A stretch of DNA of 34,588 bases from JBLNBN01 sp050260015 (GCA_050260015.1 JBLNBN010000052.1:1-34588); one strand, 5' to 3'. Shown: positions 17,030-26,593, counted from the first letter of the stretch. Program-made: numbers and translations. Notes: generated by a model from the letters alone, not told the origin.

Positions 17030-18511
17030 ATGAATATTTTGTTAGCATCCGCAGAAGTCAGTCCCTTCGCCAAGGCCGGCGGGTTGGCCGACGTAGCCTC
17101 CGCTCTTCCCATTGAATGGCAGAAGTACGGGCAATCCCCGGTGGTCGTCATGCCCAAGTACCGGCAAATCGACGTTGACAAATACGGATTTAAACCGACT
17201 GATATAATGCTTATCGTACCAATGGGCTATTCTACGGAATTCGCCAGGCTCTGGTACGGATACTTCCCCGGCACAAAAACGCCGGTTTACCTGATTGAGC
17301 ACAATTTTTTCTTCGATAGAAAGGGCATATACGGGGAAACGGACGACTACGCTGACAACGATCGCAGGTTTATATTCTTCTCAAAGGCAGTTTTTGAAAC
17401 AGCGAAGGCTTTGAGCTTTACTCCGGATATCATTCACGCGCACGACTTCCATACGGCGCTTACAATGCCCCTGCTTAAATCGTCCTATTACATGGATTGG
17501 CGTTTTGCCAGGACGGCCGGGGTGTACACCATACACAATTTGGCGTTCCAGGGTTGGTTCGATCCCGATCGCGCTATGTCCTATATGGGGCTTCCGCGTT
17601 GGGATTTTTACCCGGGCTGCTGGTTCGAGCGCTTTGGGAAGTTCAACGCGATGAAAGCCGGAATTATGTTCGCCGATAAGATAACGACCGTCAGCCCGAC
17701 CTACGCCAAAGAGATTAGGATGGATTATTACAGCGAAAATATGCAAGCGGCGCTAAACCTCCGTGGCGCGGACCTTATCGGCATATTGAACGGCGTATAC
17801 TACGACGAGTGGAGCCCCGAAACGGACAAATTGATTTATGAGAATTACGGCTTTAGATCGCTCGACGCGAAAGAGCGGAATAAAAAGAGCTTCCTTTTTG
17901 ATCATGGATTAACTGAAGCCGACAATCTTGACGTCCCGCTAGTAGGAATGGTAACCCGGCTCGCGGAGCAGAAAGGCATCGATCTCATCATTTATAAGCT
18001 TGAGGAATACCTCGCGACTAACCAATTGAGGATCGCATTATTAGGCAATGGGAAGCCCGAGTACGAGGATTTCTTTAACCTAATGAAGGCCAGGTATCCG
18101 AAAAACGCGCTGATAAAGATAGGATATGACAATACGCTGGCGCACAGAATTATAGCGGCAAGCGATTTCCTCCTGATGCCCTCCCGGTTCGAACCGTGCG
18201 GATTAACGCAAATGTACTCGTTAAAGTACGGAACAATTCCTATAGTAAGATTAACCGGCGGGCTGGCGGACACAGTGTTCGAGTATAATCCCCAGACCGG
18301 CGATGGAACGGGATTCCACTTCTGGCAGTATAACGCCGACGACCTGGCTTACGCCATGCGCAGGGGACTTTCTATATATAAGCAGGAGCCGCATTGGGAT
18401 ATAATCAGGAAAAACGCGATGAAGCAGAATTTCTCCTCCAGCCATACCGCGCTGGAGTACCTTAAGGTCTTCAAGTGGGCTATAGAGAAGGTTCGCGGCG
18501 GCGGGGCTTAA
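17030..18511 (+). CDS. glgA: Glycogen synthase (ADP-glucose type, GT5)
   Basis: This 493-residue glycogen/starch synthase of GT family 5 elongates alpha-1,4-glucan from ADP-glucose (some bacterial members use UDP-glucose). The N-terminal KAGGLADVASALP corresponds to the KxGGL donor-binding motif (Lys15). IIHAHDFHTAL, YTIHNLAFQG and FADKITTVSPTYAKEI are family blocks. The C-terminal half carries GMVTRLAEQKGIDLI and the catalytic PSRFEPCGLTQMYSLKYG followed by TGGLADTV. Length matches GlgA. No glgB, glgC or glgP is nearby. The stop overlaps that of the convergent lipoprotein gene in a shared TTAA (18508-18511), flanked by GGGG/CCCC. Confidence 0.96.
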   Translation: MNILLASAEVSPFAKAGGLADVASALPIEWQKYGQSPVVVMPKYRQIDVDKYGFKPTDIMLIVPMGYSTEFARLWYGYFPGTKTPVYLIEHNFFFDRKGIYGETDDYADNDRRFIFFSKAVFETAKALSFTPDIIHAHDFHTALTMPLLKSSYYMDWRFARTAGVYTIHNLAFQGWFDPDRAMSYMGLPRWDFYPGCWFERFGKFNAMKAGIMFADKITTVSPTYAKEIRMDYYSENMQAALNLRGADLIGILNGVYYDEWSPETDKLIYENYGFRSLDAKERNKKSFLFDHGLTEADNLDVPLVGMVTRLAEQKGIDLIIYKLEEYLATNQLRIALLGNGKPEYEDFFNLMKARYPKNALIKIGYDNTLAHRIIAASDFLLMPSRFEPCGLTQMYSLKYGTIPIVRLTGGLADTVFEYNPQTGDGTGFHFWQYNADDLAYAMRRGLSIYKQEPHWDIIRKNAMKQNFSSSHTALEYLKVFKWAIEKVRGGGA

Positions 18512-19353
18512 TCCCCGGCGGCGCGCTTCAGCTCTATATCCGTGCCATAACGTATTTCTCCGCCGCGTAATGTGATTTTGGGATTGAGGAAGCTTACCCT
18601 GAACTCCGTATTCTTTACGCCCTCCATTCCAGCAACGGGCAAGGGCAGCAGCGTCGAGCTGCTAAGCGCAAGCGGTATGTTAATCGGTTTAACGACGTCG
18701 GTCAACTCAAGCGGGATTTCTTCGTACCAAGGTATGCGCCATTCTAGCATTTTTATATACAACTTTACCTTCAGAAGCAACGTCTTCCTTTCCGGGACTA
18801 ATTGCGCTACCGCATTTTCTCCGGTTTTGATCTTAAAAGCGATAGGTTCGCAGAGGTAGACCTCAACCTCCGGCGAAGCGCTCGCGGGTATGCCGGCGTA
18901 TTTTCCGGAAACGCTCAGCCTGCCCTTCCCCTCTATTTCGATCATACCGTAGAGGCGATCGGAATCCAGCTTATCGAACTTAAATTTCTTTAGGTCGAGC
19001 TTTAAATTTCCGCCGTTGATGTCTAAAAAGTTTTTGTATTTTAACCCCGCTAAGTTGCCGTTATCCTCCAGGAATCCTTTCTTTTCCAGAAAGGTGATCG
19101 AAATGTCCTCGTCGCTACTATTCGAAAGTCTCAGCGCAAGCTCGTCGAGCGCTTTTTTCTGAAGCTCGACGACAATCTCCCCGCTCTCGGGAATTGCCGG
19201 CGCATAGGCTTGGATTTTCTTTTCGACTTTCGCTAATTTATCGGAATAGTTCTTCGCGTCCCGCCTGCATTCTTCCAAAGTAGGATATTCTATCGTCCTG
19301 CAGGATGAAAGCGTTAACGCGCTAAAGGTAATTATAATAAGTATTTTTTTCAT
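18508..19353 (-). CDS. Uncharacterised lipoprotein, second of a pair
   Basis: I do not recognise this 281-residue protein. It has a lipoprotein signal peptide, MKKILIIITFSALTLSSC, with Cys18 in a lipobox (LSSC), so it is probably anchored to an envelope membrane. A short helical part (DAKNYSDKLAKVEKKIQAY) follows. The remainder alternates hydrophobic and polar residues (LYGMIEIEGKGRLSVSGKY, TLLLKVKLYIKMLEWRIPW, FRVSFLNPKITLRGGEIRYG), suggesting an extended all-beta domain. Its start overlaps the preceding lipoprotein gene by 4 bp (ATGA), so the two are made together. A lipid-binding or LEA/TULIP-like beta domain is possible, but this is shape-based inference only. Confidence 0.85.
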   Translation of the reverse strand: MKKILIIITFSALTLSSCRTIEYPTLEECRRDAKNYSDKLAKVEKKIQAYAPAIPESGEIVVELQKKALDELALRLSNSSDEDISITFLEKKGFLEDNGNLAGLKYKNFLDINGGNLKLDLKKFKFDKLDSDRLYGMIEIEGKGRLSVSGKYAGIPASASPEVEVYLCEPIAFKIKTGENAVAQLVPERKTLLLKVKLYIKMLEWRIPWYEEIPLELTDVVKPINIPLALSSSTLLPLPVAGMEGVKNTEFRVSFLNPKITLRGGEIRYGTDIELKRAAGD

Positions 19354-20135
19354 TTTACGGCGCCCGCCTCCATGTCCGCCTCTATTACGGCATAACCATC
19401 AAAGAAGTTGACGGCAAGAACCTTGAGCTTGTAATCGAGCTTTATCGGCTTGTTCGTAATTTCTAAATTTACTTTATTCTGTACGAGGAATTTTCCCTCG
19501 GGGGCTGTAAAAGAATTTGAGAATTCCAGCGGAAGGGCGGGTTGTGGAAGCGACTTGCCAATATTAGCGACGTTTACCTTGATAATATCCTCGAGAACCC
19601 TCTCGGCTTTTTTTGAATAAATAGAGCTTACGATTGGAGTGATATTAAAGGGTTCGAGGCGGAGCTTAAGCGAGCCGTTCTCGCTTTCAATCGTCATCAG
19701 GCAATCCATTATCAGCCTGCAGCCGGCTTTATACTTCGAATTGACGGCGTCGAGTTCGGCGTGCGCCAGCAATCGACCGTATTGCATCCCGACGTCTATT
19801 TTATTTATCCTATAGGATGTATTCTCGTCCGCCTTGCCCTGGGCGCCGACGTACGCGTTCGTAATTTCCTGGAGAGCGGCTTCGCGAACGAAAAGCCGAA
19901 CGTCGGGCGTCCTCCCCTGATTCTTTTCAAGTCTCTCCGCCTGCTTCGTAGCCGAGGCGAGAAGCGCCTCGTACATCTTCGATGTGCGCGCTGCGTCGAA
20001 CCTTTCCTGATCGATGCCGCTGCCGAAGGATTTACTTACTATGGCGCAGCCTGAAACGCTCAGGCCGGATAAGGGCAGGATAAGGATAAGCCCGATATTA
20101 CTAATATTTAACAGAGAATTAAAACGCATCTTCAT
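19350..20135 (-). CDS. Uncharacterised lipoprotein, first of a pair
   Basis: This 261-residue predicted lipoprotein has a long hydrophobic signal region and a lipobox ending at Cys30 (SVSGC). No family is recognised. Residues 45-75 are helical and charged (YEALLASATKQAERLEKNQG). The rest alternates beta-type segments: YRINKIDVGMQYGRLLAHAELDAV, LKLRLEPFNITPIVSS, VNLEITNKPIKLDYKLKVL. A helix, LEDIIKVNVANIGKSLPQPALPL, resembles the amphipathic helix plus proline-rich turn of TULIP/DUF1439-like lipid-binding lipoproteins; this is inference. The downstream lipoprotein is coupled by a 4-bp overlap. Its 5' end faces valS across about 120 bp of AT-rich DNA, which must hold both promoters. Confidence 0.85.
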   Translation of the reverse strand: MKMRFNSLLNISNIGLILILPLSGLSVSGCAIVSKSFGSGIDQERFDAARTSKMYEALLASATKQAERLEKNQGRTPDVRLFVREAALQEITNAYVGAQGKADENTSYRINKIDVGMQYGRLLAHAELDAVNSKYKAGCRLIMDCLMTIESENGSLKLRLEPFNITPIVSSIYSKKAERVLEDIIKVNVANIGKSLPQPALPLEFSNSFTAPEGKFLVQNKVNLEITNKPIKLDYKLKVLAVNFFDGYAVIEADMEAGAVK

Positions 20136-20257
20136 CTATACATCAAATCGAGAATTACAAATTTACATAATAATAGCAAAATTCGCGATAGCTTTCGCAG
20201 CATTTCGGTACTTTTTCGTAATTTTGAGTTTTTTCTAATAGAACATTGCGGGATATC

Positions 20258-22939
20258 ATGAGCAAAGAATTTCCAAAAGCCTGGCAGCCGGCTTCGAGCG
20301 AAAAGAAATGGTACGAAAAGTGGCTTGAAAGCCGTGTTTTCTCTATACATAAAGCTGAAAGAAAACCTTATTCAATTCTAATGCCGCCTCCAAACGTGAC
20401 GGGCATCCTTCACTTTGGTCACGTGCTCAATATCTCGTTGCAAGACCTTTACATCCGTTATAATAAGATGAAGGGCGCGGACTCCCTTTGGTTCCCCGGC
20501 ATCGACCACGCGGGCATTGCGACGCAGGCAAAGGTCGAAGGCGAGCTTCGCAAAGAGAAAGTTAGCCGTCACGACCTCGGCCGCGAAAAATTCGTCGAAC
20601 GCGTTTGGGATTGGAAAGAAAAATACGGCGGCATAATTCTTCGCCAGGTTCGCGAGCTCGGCGCTGCCTGCGACTGGGAAAAAACTCTCTTTACGATGGA
20701 CGACTCGGCCTCGAACGCGGTAAAGGAAGTATTTATAAAGCTTTTCGACGAGGGCTTGATCTACCGCGGCAAGCGGATCATCAACTGGTCTCCGCTCGCT
20801 ATGACGGCTCTCTCCGACGAAGAAGTAGAGTTCCGGGAAGTCAAAGAACATCTCTTTACGCTCCGGTATCATTTGGAAGACGGCTCCGGCTACCTGAAAG
20901 TTGCGACCGTGCGCCCCGAGACTATATTCGGCGATACGGCGGTTGCAGTTAACCCGCACGACGAACGCTATAAAGCGCTTATCGGCAAGCGCGTACGCGT
21001 GCCCCTGACGAACAGGTTCGTTAAGATAATCGGCGACGAATACGCCGACCCAACGTTCGGCACGGGCTGCGTTAAGATCACTCCCGCGCACGACCCCAAC
21101 GACTTCCTGGTGGGCGGAAGGCATAACCTAGAAATTATTAATACTATTAACCCGGATGGAACGCTTAACGAACTGACCGGCGAGTTCGATAAAATTGAAC
21201 GCTTCGAAGCTCGCAAGAAAATTCTTGCTAAGCTCGAAGCCGAGGATCTGATTGAAGCGATCGAGGACTACGTTCACAACGTCGGATTCTCGCAACGGCA
21301 CGGCGAGCCCGTCGAACCGTATCTCTCCGATCAGTGGTTCGTCAATATGAAACCGCTTGCGAAAGAAGCTCTGGACTGCGTATTGAACGGCGACGTGAAA
21401 TTCCACCCGAACCACTGGGTGCGCACCTACGAGCATTGGATGACGGGGATACGCGACTGGTGCATCTCGCGCCAGCTCTGGTGGGGGCATCGCATCCCGG
21501 TTTATTATACCGTGGACGGAACATTTACCGCCGCTCGCGACGCCGCGCACGCCCTTGAAAAGCTTGGCTTGCCGCCCGGAACGCCTCTCGAGCAGGATAC
21601 CGACGTGCTCGACACCTGGTTCTCCTCCTGGCTCTGGCCTATGACTACCATGGGTTGGGACGGTACGAACGAACCCACGAACGATATGAAGAAATATCTC
21701 CCGACGGACCTGCTTGTGACCGCCCCTGATATCATATTCTTCTGGGTGGCCCGCATGATCATAGCTACAAAGAAATTTGCGGGTACGATCCCATTTAAGG
21801 ATGTTTACTTTACTTCGACGATCCGCGACGGCAAGGGGCGCAAGCTATCCAAATCGCTTGGGAATTCCCCGGATCCGCTAAATATCATCGATAAATACGG
21901 CGCGGACTCCGTTCGCTTTACTATGCTCTTCCTGTCCCCGCTCGGTCAGGACGTCCGTATGAACGTCGACGTCGAGAAGCAGGACATCCCGTCGATGGAA
22001 TTGGGACGGAATTTCGCCAATAAAATATGGAACGCCGGCAGGTTTATCCTAATGAAACGCGACGAATTCGGCTCCCAAAACGTTGATTTTTGCAAATCGT
22101 TCGCGGACGTTTGGATAGAATCGCGGTTAAACTCGACTATCGTCAAGCTAGAGGAAACGCTATCGAGCTTCCGCGTAACGGAATTCGCTAAGCTGCTCTA
22201 TGATTTTATCTGGCGCGACTACTGCGATTGGTATGTCGAAATACTTAAGATAGAATTAGCTAACGAAACGGACCCCGAAAAGAAATCCGCTTTGGTAGGA
22301 TTCGCAGTTGAGATCTACGAAAAGATTCTAAAGCTTTTGCACCCAGTTATGCCGTTCATAACGGAGGAGATCTACCACCTGACCGCCGACCGTCCGGAGG
22401 ATCAGTATATAGGCGAAGAGAGCTACCCCGAAGCGAACGAATCGGCTATCAAGCCCGAAACGGAGGAAGGCTTCGAATTCATTCAAAACGTCGTCGAGGA
22501 AATCCGTAAGCTCCGCGCAACGGCTTCCCTTCCTCCTTCGAAGAAATTGCCGGTCGTCATAAAGTCCCCTACGGAGCGCGACGCGGCGTTTATTTCCTCT
22601 CAATCGGCGATAATCAGGTCGCTCGCTAAAGCGTCCGAACTGGATGTTGCCATAGACGTAGAGAAGCCGGAAAAAGCCCTGACTTCCGTTTACCGCGAGA
22701 ACGAGATATTCATCGCAGCCGAGGAAGCTATCGACGTCGATAAAGAGCTCGAACGGCTTGCTAAGGAGATCAAAAGGCTCGAGGGGAATATTATGGGCAG
22801 CGATAAGAAGCTCTCCAACGAGAAATTCGTCGCCGGCGCCCCAGCGGACATCGTCGCCTACGAGCGCGAGAAGCTCGAAAGCATGAAGCAAACTCTTGAA
22901 AAGCTACGCGAGAATTATACTAGCTTAGGCGGTAAATAA
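20258..22939 (+). CDS. valS: Valyl-tRNA synthetase
   Basis: This 893-residue class Ia synthetase charges tRNA-Val. The HIGH motif appears as HFGH (52-55) in PPPNVTGILHFGHVL, and the KMSKS loop as KLSKS (529-533) in DGKGRKLSKSLGN. WFPGIDHAGIATQ, DWCISRQLWWGHRIPV and WARMI are ValRS-specific. The inserted CP1 editing domain (about 180-350, including TVRPETIFGDTAVAVNP and GTGCVKITPAHDPND) is complete. The last ~65 residues form the charged coiled-coil arm (DKELERLAKEIKRLEGNI) typical of bacterial ValRS. The ATG at 20258 is preferred over an in-frame TTG at 20246; a GCGGGA stretch precedes it. Transcription ends at the strong bidirectional hairpin at 22960-23000. Confidence 0.98.
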   Translation: MSKEFPKAWQPASSEKKWYEKWLESRVFSIHKAERKPYSILMPPPNVTGILHFGHVLNISLQDLYIRYNKMKGADSLWFPGIDHAGIATQAKVEGELRKEKVSRHDLGREKFVERVWDWKEKYGGIILRQVRELGAACDWEKTLFTMDDSASNAVKEVFIKLFDEGLIYRGKRIINWSPLAMTALSDEEVEFREVKEHLFTLRYHLEDGSGYLKVATVRPETIFGDTAVAVNPHDERYKALIGKRVRVPLTNRFVKIIGDEYADPTFGTGCVKITPAHDPNDFLVGGRHNLEIINTINPDGTLNELTGEFDKIERFEARKKILAKLEAEDLIEAIEDYVHNVGFSQRHGEPVEPYLSDQWFVNMKPLAKEALDCVLNGDVKFHPNHWVRTYEHWMTGIRDWCISRQLWWGHRIPVYYTVDGTFTAARDAAHALEKLGLPPGTPLEQDTDVLDTWFSSWLWPMTTMGWDGTNEPTNDMKKYLPTDLLVTAPDIIFFWVARMIIATKKFAGTIPFKDVYFTSTIRDGKGRKLSKSLGNSPDPLNIIDKYGADSVRFTMLFLSPLGQDVRMNVDVEKQDIPSMELGRNFANKIWNAGRFILMKRDEFGSQNVDFCKSFADVWIESRLNSTIVKLEETLSSFRVTEFAKLLYDFIWRDYCDWYVEILKIELANETDPEKKSALVGFAVEIYEKILKLLHPVMPFITEEIYHLTADRPEDQYIGEESYPEANESAIKPETEEGFEFIQNVVEEIRKLRATASLPPSKKLPVVIKSPTERDAAFISSQSAIIRSLAKASELDVAIDVEKPEKALTSVYRENEIFIAAEEAIDVDKELERLAKEIKRLEGNIMGSDKKLSNEKFVAGAPADIVAYEREKLESMKQTLEKLRENYTSLGGK

Positions 22940-22959
22940 GAATCGGTTTCAAATTAACT

Positions 22960-23000
22960 AATAAAAGAAATCCCCGCTATCGGCGGGGATTTCTTTTATT
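22960..23000. terminator. Bidirectional intrinsic terminator between valS and maeB
   Basis: An 18-bp perfect inverted repeat: left arm 22960-22977, loop TATCG (22978-22982), right arm 22983-23000. The GC core is CCCCGC/GCGGGG. A-rich/T-rich outer arms give a U-tract on either transcript, so it can stop both convergent genes. It begins 20 bp after the valS stop and ends 17 bp before the maeB stop. Confidence 0.96.
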
Positions 23001-23017
23001 ATACAGTCAGTAATTTC

Positions 23018-25297
23018 TTAGAAGAAATTAGCGTGCTTCGTCTCTTTATGCTGCGCGTCGACTGCCGCGAGCGCGATCATGTTGAGAATATCGTCGACTT
23101 CGGATTCGCGTTGAAGTACGTGAACGCTCTTCGAAAGACCCATTAAGATTGGACCGACGAGGTGCGCGCCGCCGAGGCGATAAAGCAGCTTGTAAGCGAT
23201 ATTGCCTGCGTCGAGATTCGGGAATACGAGCACGTTCGCATCGCCCTGGATCTTCGAGAAATTGAATTTCTCGGCCAATTCGGGAACTACGGCCGTGTTA
23301 GCCATCATTTCGCCGTCGACGACGAGTTCCGGGTCGCGTTTGCGGATTATCTCCAATGCTTCGCGCATCTTTTCGGGAGATTCGCCGTCGGCGCTGCCGA
23401 AGTTCGAGTATGTGATCAGGGCGACTTTAGGCGTATGGCCTACGTTACGGGCGAATTCAGCGGCCTGTAGAGCTATGTCCGCAACTGTTTCCGCGTCGGG
23501 ATTTAAGTTAACCGTCGTATCGGCCATAAAGAAAGTCTTTCCTTTAACGGACACGATGTACAAACCGGATACTTTGCCGTATCTCGGGTCGCGCCCGATG
23601 ATCTCCAGCGATGGGCGAATAGTATCGGGGTAGTTCTGGGTAAGGCCCGAAAGCATGGAGTTAGCTTTGCCAAGATGAACCATCATCGCGCCGAAGTTAG
23701 TCAAATTCGTCGTGATCTTCGTCTTTGCTTCGCTGAGCGTAATGCCTTTGCGTTGGCGAAGGTTATAATATTCGTTAGCGAACTCGTCGCGATAGTTGCA
23801 GCATGAAGGATCGATTATTTCGATGCCTGTAATATCGTAACCGTAATCGGCTGCAACTTTTTCAATATCTTCCTTCTTTCCTAATAATATAGGCTTTGCG
23901 ATCTTTTCGTCGTTGGCGAGCTGAGCCGCTTTGATGATCTTCGGTTGATCGCCCTCGGGGAGAACGACCGTCTTGGGATCGCGTGAAGCGTTCTTGTGAA
24001 TATTGCTCATAATGGATTGTACGCGTCCCATCCTGATCTGCAAGGAGAGCTTATATTCGTCGAAATCTTCGATTGGCTTGCGGGCTACGCCGGTGTCCAT
24101 AGCCGCTTTAGCGACCGCCGGGGCGACCCAGGTCAGCACGCGCGGATCGAACGGTTTCGGGATAATATACTCGCGGCCGAAGGTCATATCTTTTGCCGAA
24201 TAAGCGCGTTTTACGGCGTCGGGAACTTCTTCCTTAGCCAATTTAGCTAGCGCGTATGCTGCGGCTTTCTTCATGTCCTCGTTGATAGCGGTCGCGTGAA
24301 CGTCCAATGCGCCGCGGAATATGAACGGGAAGCCCAATACGTTGTTTACCTGGTTGGGATAGTCCGAGCGGCCGGTCGCCATAATTACGTCGGGACGCGC
24401 TTCCACTGCGTCGTCATAAGTGATTTCCGGGTCCGGGTTGGCCATTGCGAAGATGATCGGGTTCGGAGCCATCTGCTTTACCATTTCCTTGCTCACGCAA
24501 TTGCCCTGCGAGAGACCGAAGAAGATGTCGGCGCCAACGAGAGCGTCCGCTAAGGTGCGGGCTTCGGTTTCGACCATAAAATCTTCTTTATAAACGTTCA
24601 TACCGGAAGTTCTGCCCTTGTAGATAACGCCTTTAGAGTCGCACATAATTACGTTTTCGGGCTTAATGCCGAGCGAAATATGGAACTTAGCGCAGGCGAT
24701 ACCGGAAGCCCCGGCGCCGTTATAAACGACTTTCATATCTTCAAGATTCTTACCTACTAATTCAGCCGCATTAAGCAAAGCCGCACCGCTGATGATCGCC
24801 GTTCCGTGCTGATCGTCGTGGAAAACGGGTATATTAAGCTTAGCCTTCAATTCCTCTTCTATGTGGAAACACTCGGGACCTTTAATATCTTCTAAGTTAA
24901 TGCCGCCGAAAGTCGGAGCTAATACTTCGACTACGCGTACTATTTCATCGATATTTTTGGAATCGAGCTCGATATCGAAAACGTCGATGTCCGCGAAGGT
25001 TTTAAAGAGCACGCCTTTTCCTTCCATAACGGGTTTGCCGGCCATGGGGCCGATATCGCCTAAGCCTAATACTGCTGTGCCGTTGGAGATAACCGCGACA
25101 AGGTTGCCTTTCGCAGTATATTCGAAAACTAAATTTTCATCCCTGTGGATTTCCATGCAAGGATCGGCAACGCCGGGCGAATAGGCTAAAGAAAGATCGC
25201 GTTGCGTCACGCATGGTTTCGTCGTGACGACTTCGATCTTGCCTTTGCGTCCCATGCTGTGGTACTCAAGAGCGTCTTCTTTTCTAATTTTAATCAT
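23018..25297 (-). CDS. maeB: NADP-type malic enzyme fused to phosphotransacetylase-like domain (MaeB)
   Basis: This 759-residue protein is identical in length to E. coli MaeB. It decarboxylates malate to pyruvate with reduction of NAD(P), linking the TCA cycle to pyruvate and NADPH. The malic N-domain covers about residues 1-160 (GRKGKIEVVTTKP, DLSLAYSPGVADPC, TAKGNLVAVISNGTAVLGLGDIG). The NAD-binding domain follows (VVYNGAGASGIACAKF; FAMANPDPEITYDD; GRSDYPNQVNNVLGFPFIFRGALD). Residues from about 425 are a PTA_PTB domain (VVLPEGDQPKIIKAAQ; MMVHLGKANSMLSGLT; VFPNLDAGNIAYKLLYRL), known in MaeB as a regulatory acetyl-CoA-sensing module. I chose the ATG at 25297 because GGAG lies 8 nt upstream and the N-terminus matches the family; the frame extends another 10 codons. 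Confidence 0.97.
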   Translation of the reverse strand: MIKIRKEDALEYHSMGRKGKIEVVTTKPCVTQRDLSLAYSPGVADPCMEIHRDENLVFEYTAKGNLVAVISNGTAVLGLGDIGPMAGKPVMEGKGVLFKTFADIDVFDIELDSKNIDEIVRVVEVLAPTFGGINLEDIKGPECFHIEEELKAKLNIPVFHDDQHGTAIISGAALLNAAELVGKNLEDMKVVYNGAGASGIACAKFHISLGIKPENVIMCDSKGVIYKGRTSGMNVYKEDFMVETEARTLADALVGADIFFGLSQGNCVSKEMVKQMAPNPIIFAMANPDPEITYDDAVEARPDVIMATGRSDYPNQVNNVLGFPFIFRGALDVHATAINEDMKKAAAYALAKLAKEEVPDAVKRAYSAKDMTFGREYIIPKPFDPRVLTWVAPAVAKAAMDTGVARKPIEDFDEYKLSLQIRMGRVQSIMSNIHKNASRDPKTVVLPEGDQPKIIKAAQLANDEKIAKPILLGKKEDIEKVAADYGYDITGIEIIDPSCCNYRDEFANEYYNLRQRKGITLSEAKTKITTNLTNFGAMMVHLGKANSMLSGLTQNYPDTIRPSLEIIGRDPRYGKVSGLYIVSVKGKTFFMADTTVNLNPDAETVADIALQAAEFARNVGHTPKVALITYSNFGSADGESPEKMREALEIIRKRDPELVVDGEMMANTAVVPELAEKFNFSKIQGDANVLVFPNLDAGNIAYKLLYRLGGAHLVGPILMGLSKSVHVLQRESEVDDILNMIALAAVDAQHKETKHANFF

Positions 25298-25305
25298 TTC
25301 AATAA

Positions 25306-25309
25306 CTCC
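25306..25309 (-). promoter_or_regulatory. maeB: Ribosome binding site deciding the maeB start
   Basis: On the minus strand GGAG sits 8 nt before the ATG at 25297. No such site precedes the more upstream in-frame start at 25327, so the shorter form is preferred. Confidence 0.65.
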
Positions 25310-25486
25310 GTGATGTATGTTGATCAACTATTGAGAGCTTAATAATAAATACAATAAATGAAATTGAAATATTACCCGTTATAAAATTAAGTAAAACTTT
25401 AAAAAATAAATCTATTTTTTTTAAATGTTACCGCCAATTAACAAAAAATAATTTGAAATATTTTCTCGGTTAGTTTTAGGATTTTT

Positions 25487-26593
25487 ATGAGTGAAGTTAT
25501 AATCGCCGCTATCATTATTTATTTACTGAGAGTGAGCGTAGTTTTCTTTGGAGCCGCCCGTGAACGCGCCAGAACGCAAGCAAAGCCTATCTTAAATTAT
25601 CGAAGAGTTTCCATCGTTACCCCGGCGCGCAACGAAGAGGCGAATATCGAGCGCGCGATCCGCTCAATTATGAACTCTGATTATCCCCCGGAGCTATTTG
25701 AAGTGATAGCCGTAAACGATCGATCCGAGGACGGAACGGGCGCCATTTTAGAAAGATTAAAAGGCGAATTCCCTAACCTTATACCTATTCATATTACGGA
25801 GCAAACAAAAGATTCAAATCTTAAGGGCAAGGCGGGCGCCCTGGAAAGAGGTTTGAGCGCGGCCAACGGCGAAATTTTACTGATGACGGACGCCGATTGC
25901 ACCGTGCATGAACAATGGATCCGTTCGCTCGTTTCCCTTTACGACGATCCCAAGCTTGGAATTGCCGCCTCCTTTACATTGATCGAGGGCGAGCGCGCAT
26001 TCGATAAAATTCAATCCGCCGAATGGATGTATATGCATACTATGGCCCAGGCAGGGGTTGGGCTTTCCCAGATCGTCGGGTGCTACGGTAATAATCTCTC
26101 CGTCCTTGCAAAGGCATATAAAGAGGTAGGAGGATATCGCAACATCCCCTTTTCCGTAACCGAGGACTACGCGCTATTAAAAGCGATAACGAACGCCGGC
26201 TGGGGGGCGCGCTATCTCTGCTCGCCGGGGTCTACCGTAACGACCTATCCCTGCAAAACGTTTACGGAGTACATCAGCCAGCACAGGCGATGGGCGGCCG
26301 GCGGTACGGCCCTCGGTTGGAAGGCAGCGCTGTTCGTCGTTAGTTCCCTGGCGGTATGGATAGCCCTGGCCATTGCGGTTTGGCAGGGCAACCTGCTCTG
26401 GATATTTTCGCTGCTTTTCGCTCGCATCGTAGGCGACTACTTCGTCGTCCGCCCCTCTGCGACGCAGCTAAAGGAATACCGCGTTATTGAGTGGATCGTG
26501 CTCTCCGTGGTGTTTTTTATGTTCGTGGAGCTAATACTCCCGTTCCTAATGATAAACAGAAAAATCGTATGGAAAGGTCAAACTTTTAAATAA
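25487..26593 (+). CDS. Membrane GT2 glycosyltransferase with QxxRW motif
   Basis: This 368-residue processive GT2 (cellulose/hyaluronan/NodC-like architecture) has an N-terminal hydrophobic segment (residues 3-22) and two to three C-terminal membrane helices after residue 275. The catalytic parts are VSIVTPARNEEANIERAIRSI, VIAVNDRSEDGT, the metal site LMTDADCTV, VTEDYALL (TED general-base motif) and QHRRW (residues 265-269). All catalytic motifs are intact. It lies outside the main polysaccharide locus and appears monocistronic. AGGA precedes the ATG by 6 nt. It is closest in type to enzymes that glycosylate lipid carriers or extrude homopolymers; substrate and product are unknown. Confidence 0.92.
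   Translation: MSEVIIAAIIIYLLRVSVVFFGAARERARTQAKPILNYRRVSIVTPARNEEANIERAIRSIMNSDYPPELFEVIAVNDRSEDGTGAILERLKGEFPNLIPIHITEQTKDSNLKGKAGALERGLSAANGEILLMTDADCTVHEQWIRSLVSLYDDPKLGIAASFTLIEGERAFDKIQSAEWMYMHTMAQAGVGLSQIVGCYGNNLSVLAKAYKEVGGYRNIPFSVTEDYALLKAITNAGWGARYLCSPGSTVTTYPCKTFTEYISQHRRWAAGGTALGWKAALFVVSSLAVWIALAIAVWQGNLLWIFSLLFARIVGDYFVVRPSATQLKEYRVIEWIVLSVVFFMFVELILPFLMINRKIVWKGQTFK

Noticed and set aside
20378..21124. 248-codon minus-strand open frame opposite valS
   Set aside because: Lies entirely antisense to conserved valS catalytic and editing sequence, has low-complexity composition and no recognisable motif; a shadow frame.
23018..25297. Two separate genes, malic enzyme and pta
   Set aside because: The frame is continuous and the total length equals known MaeB fusion proteins, so this is the normal hybrid, not a novel fusion or frameshift.
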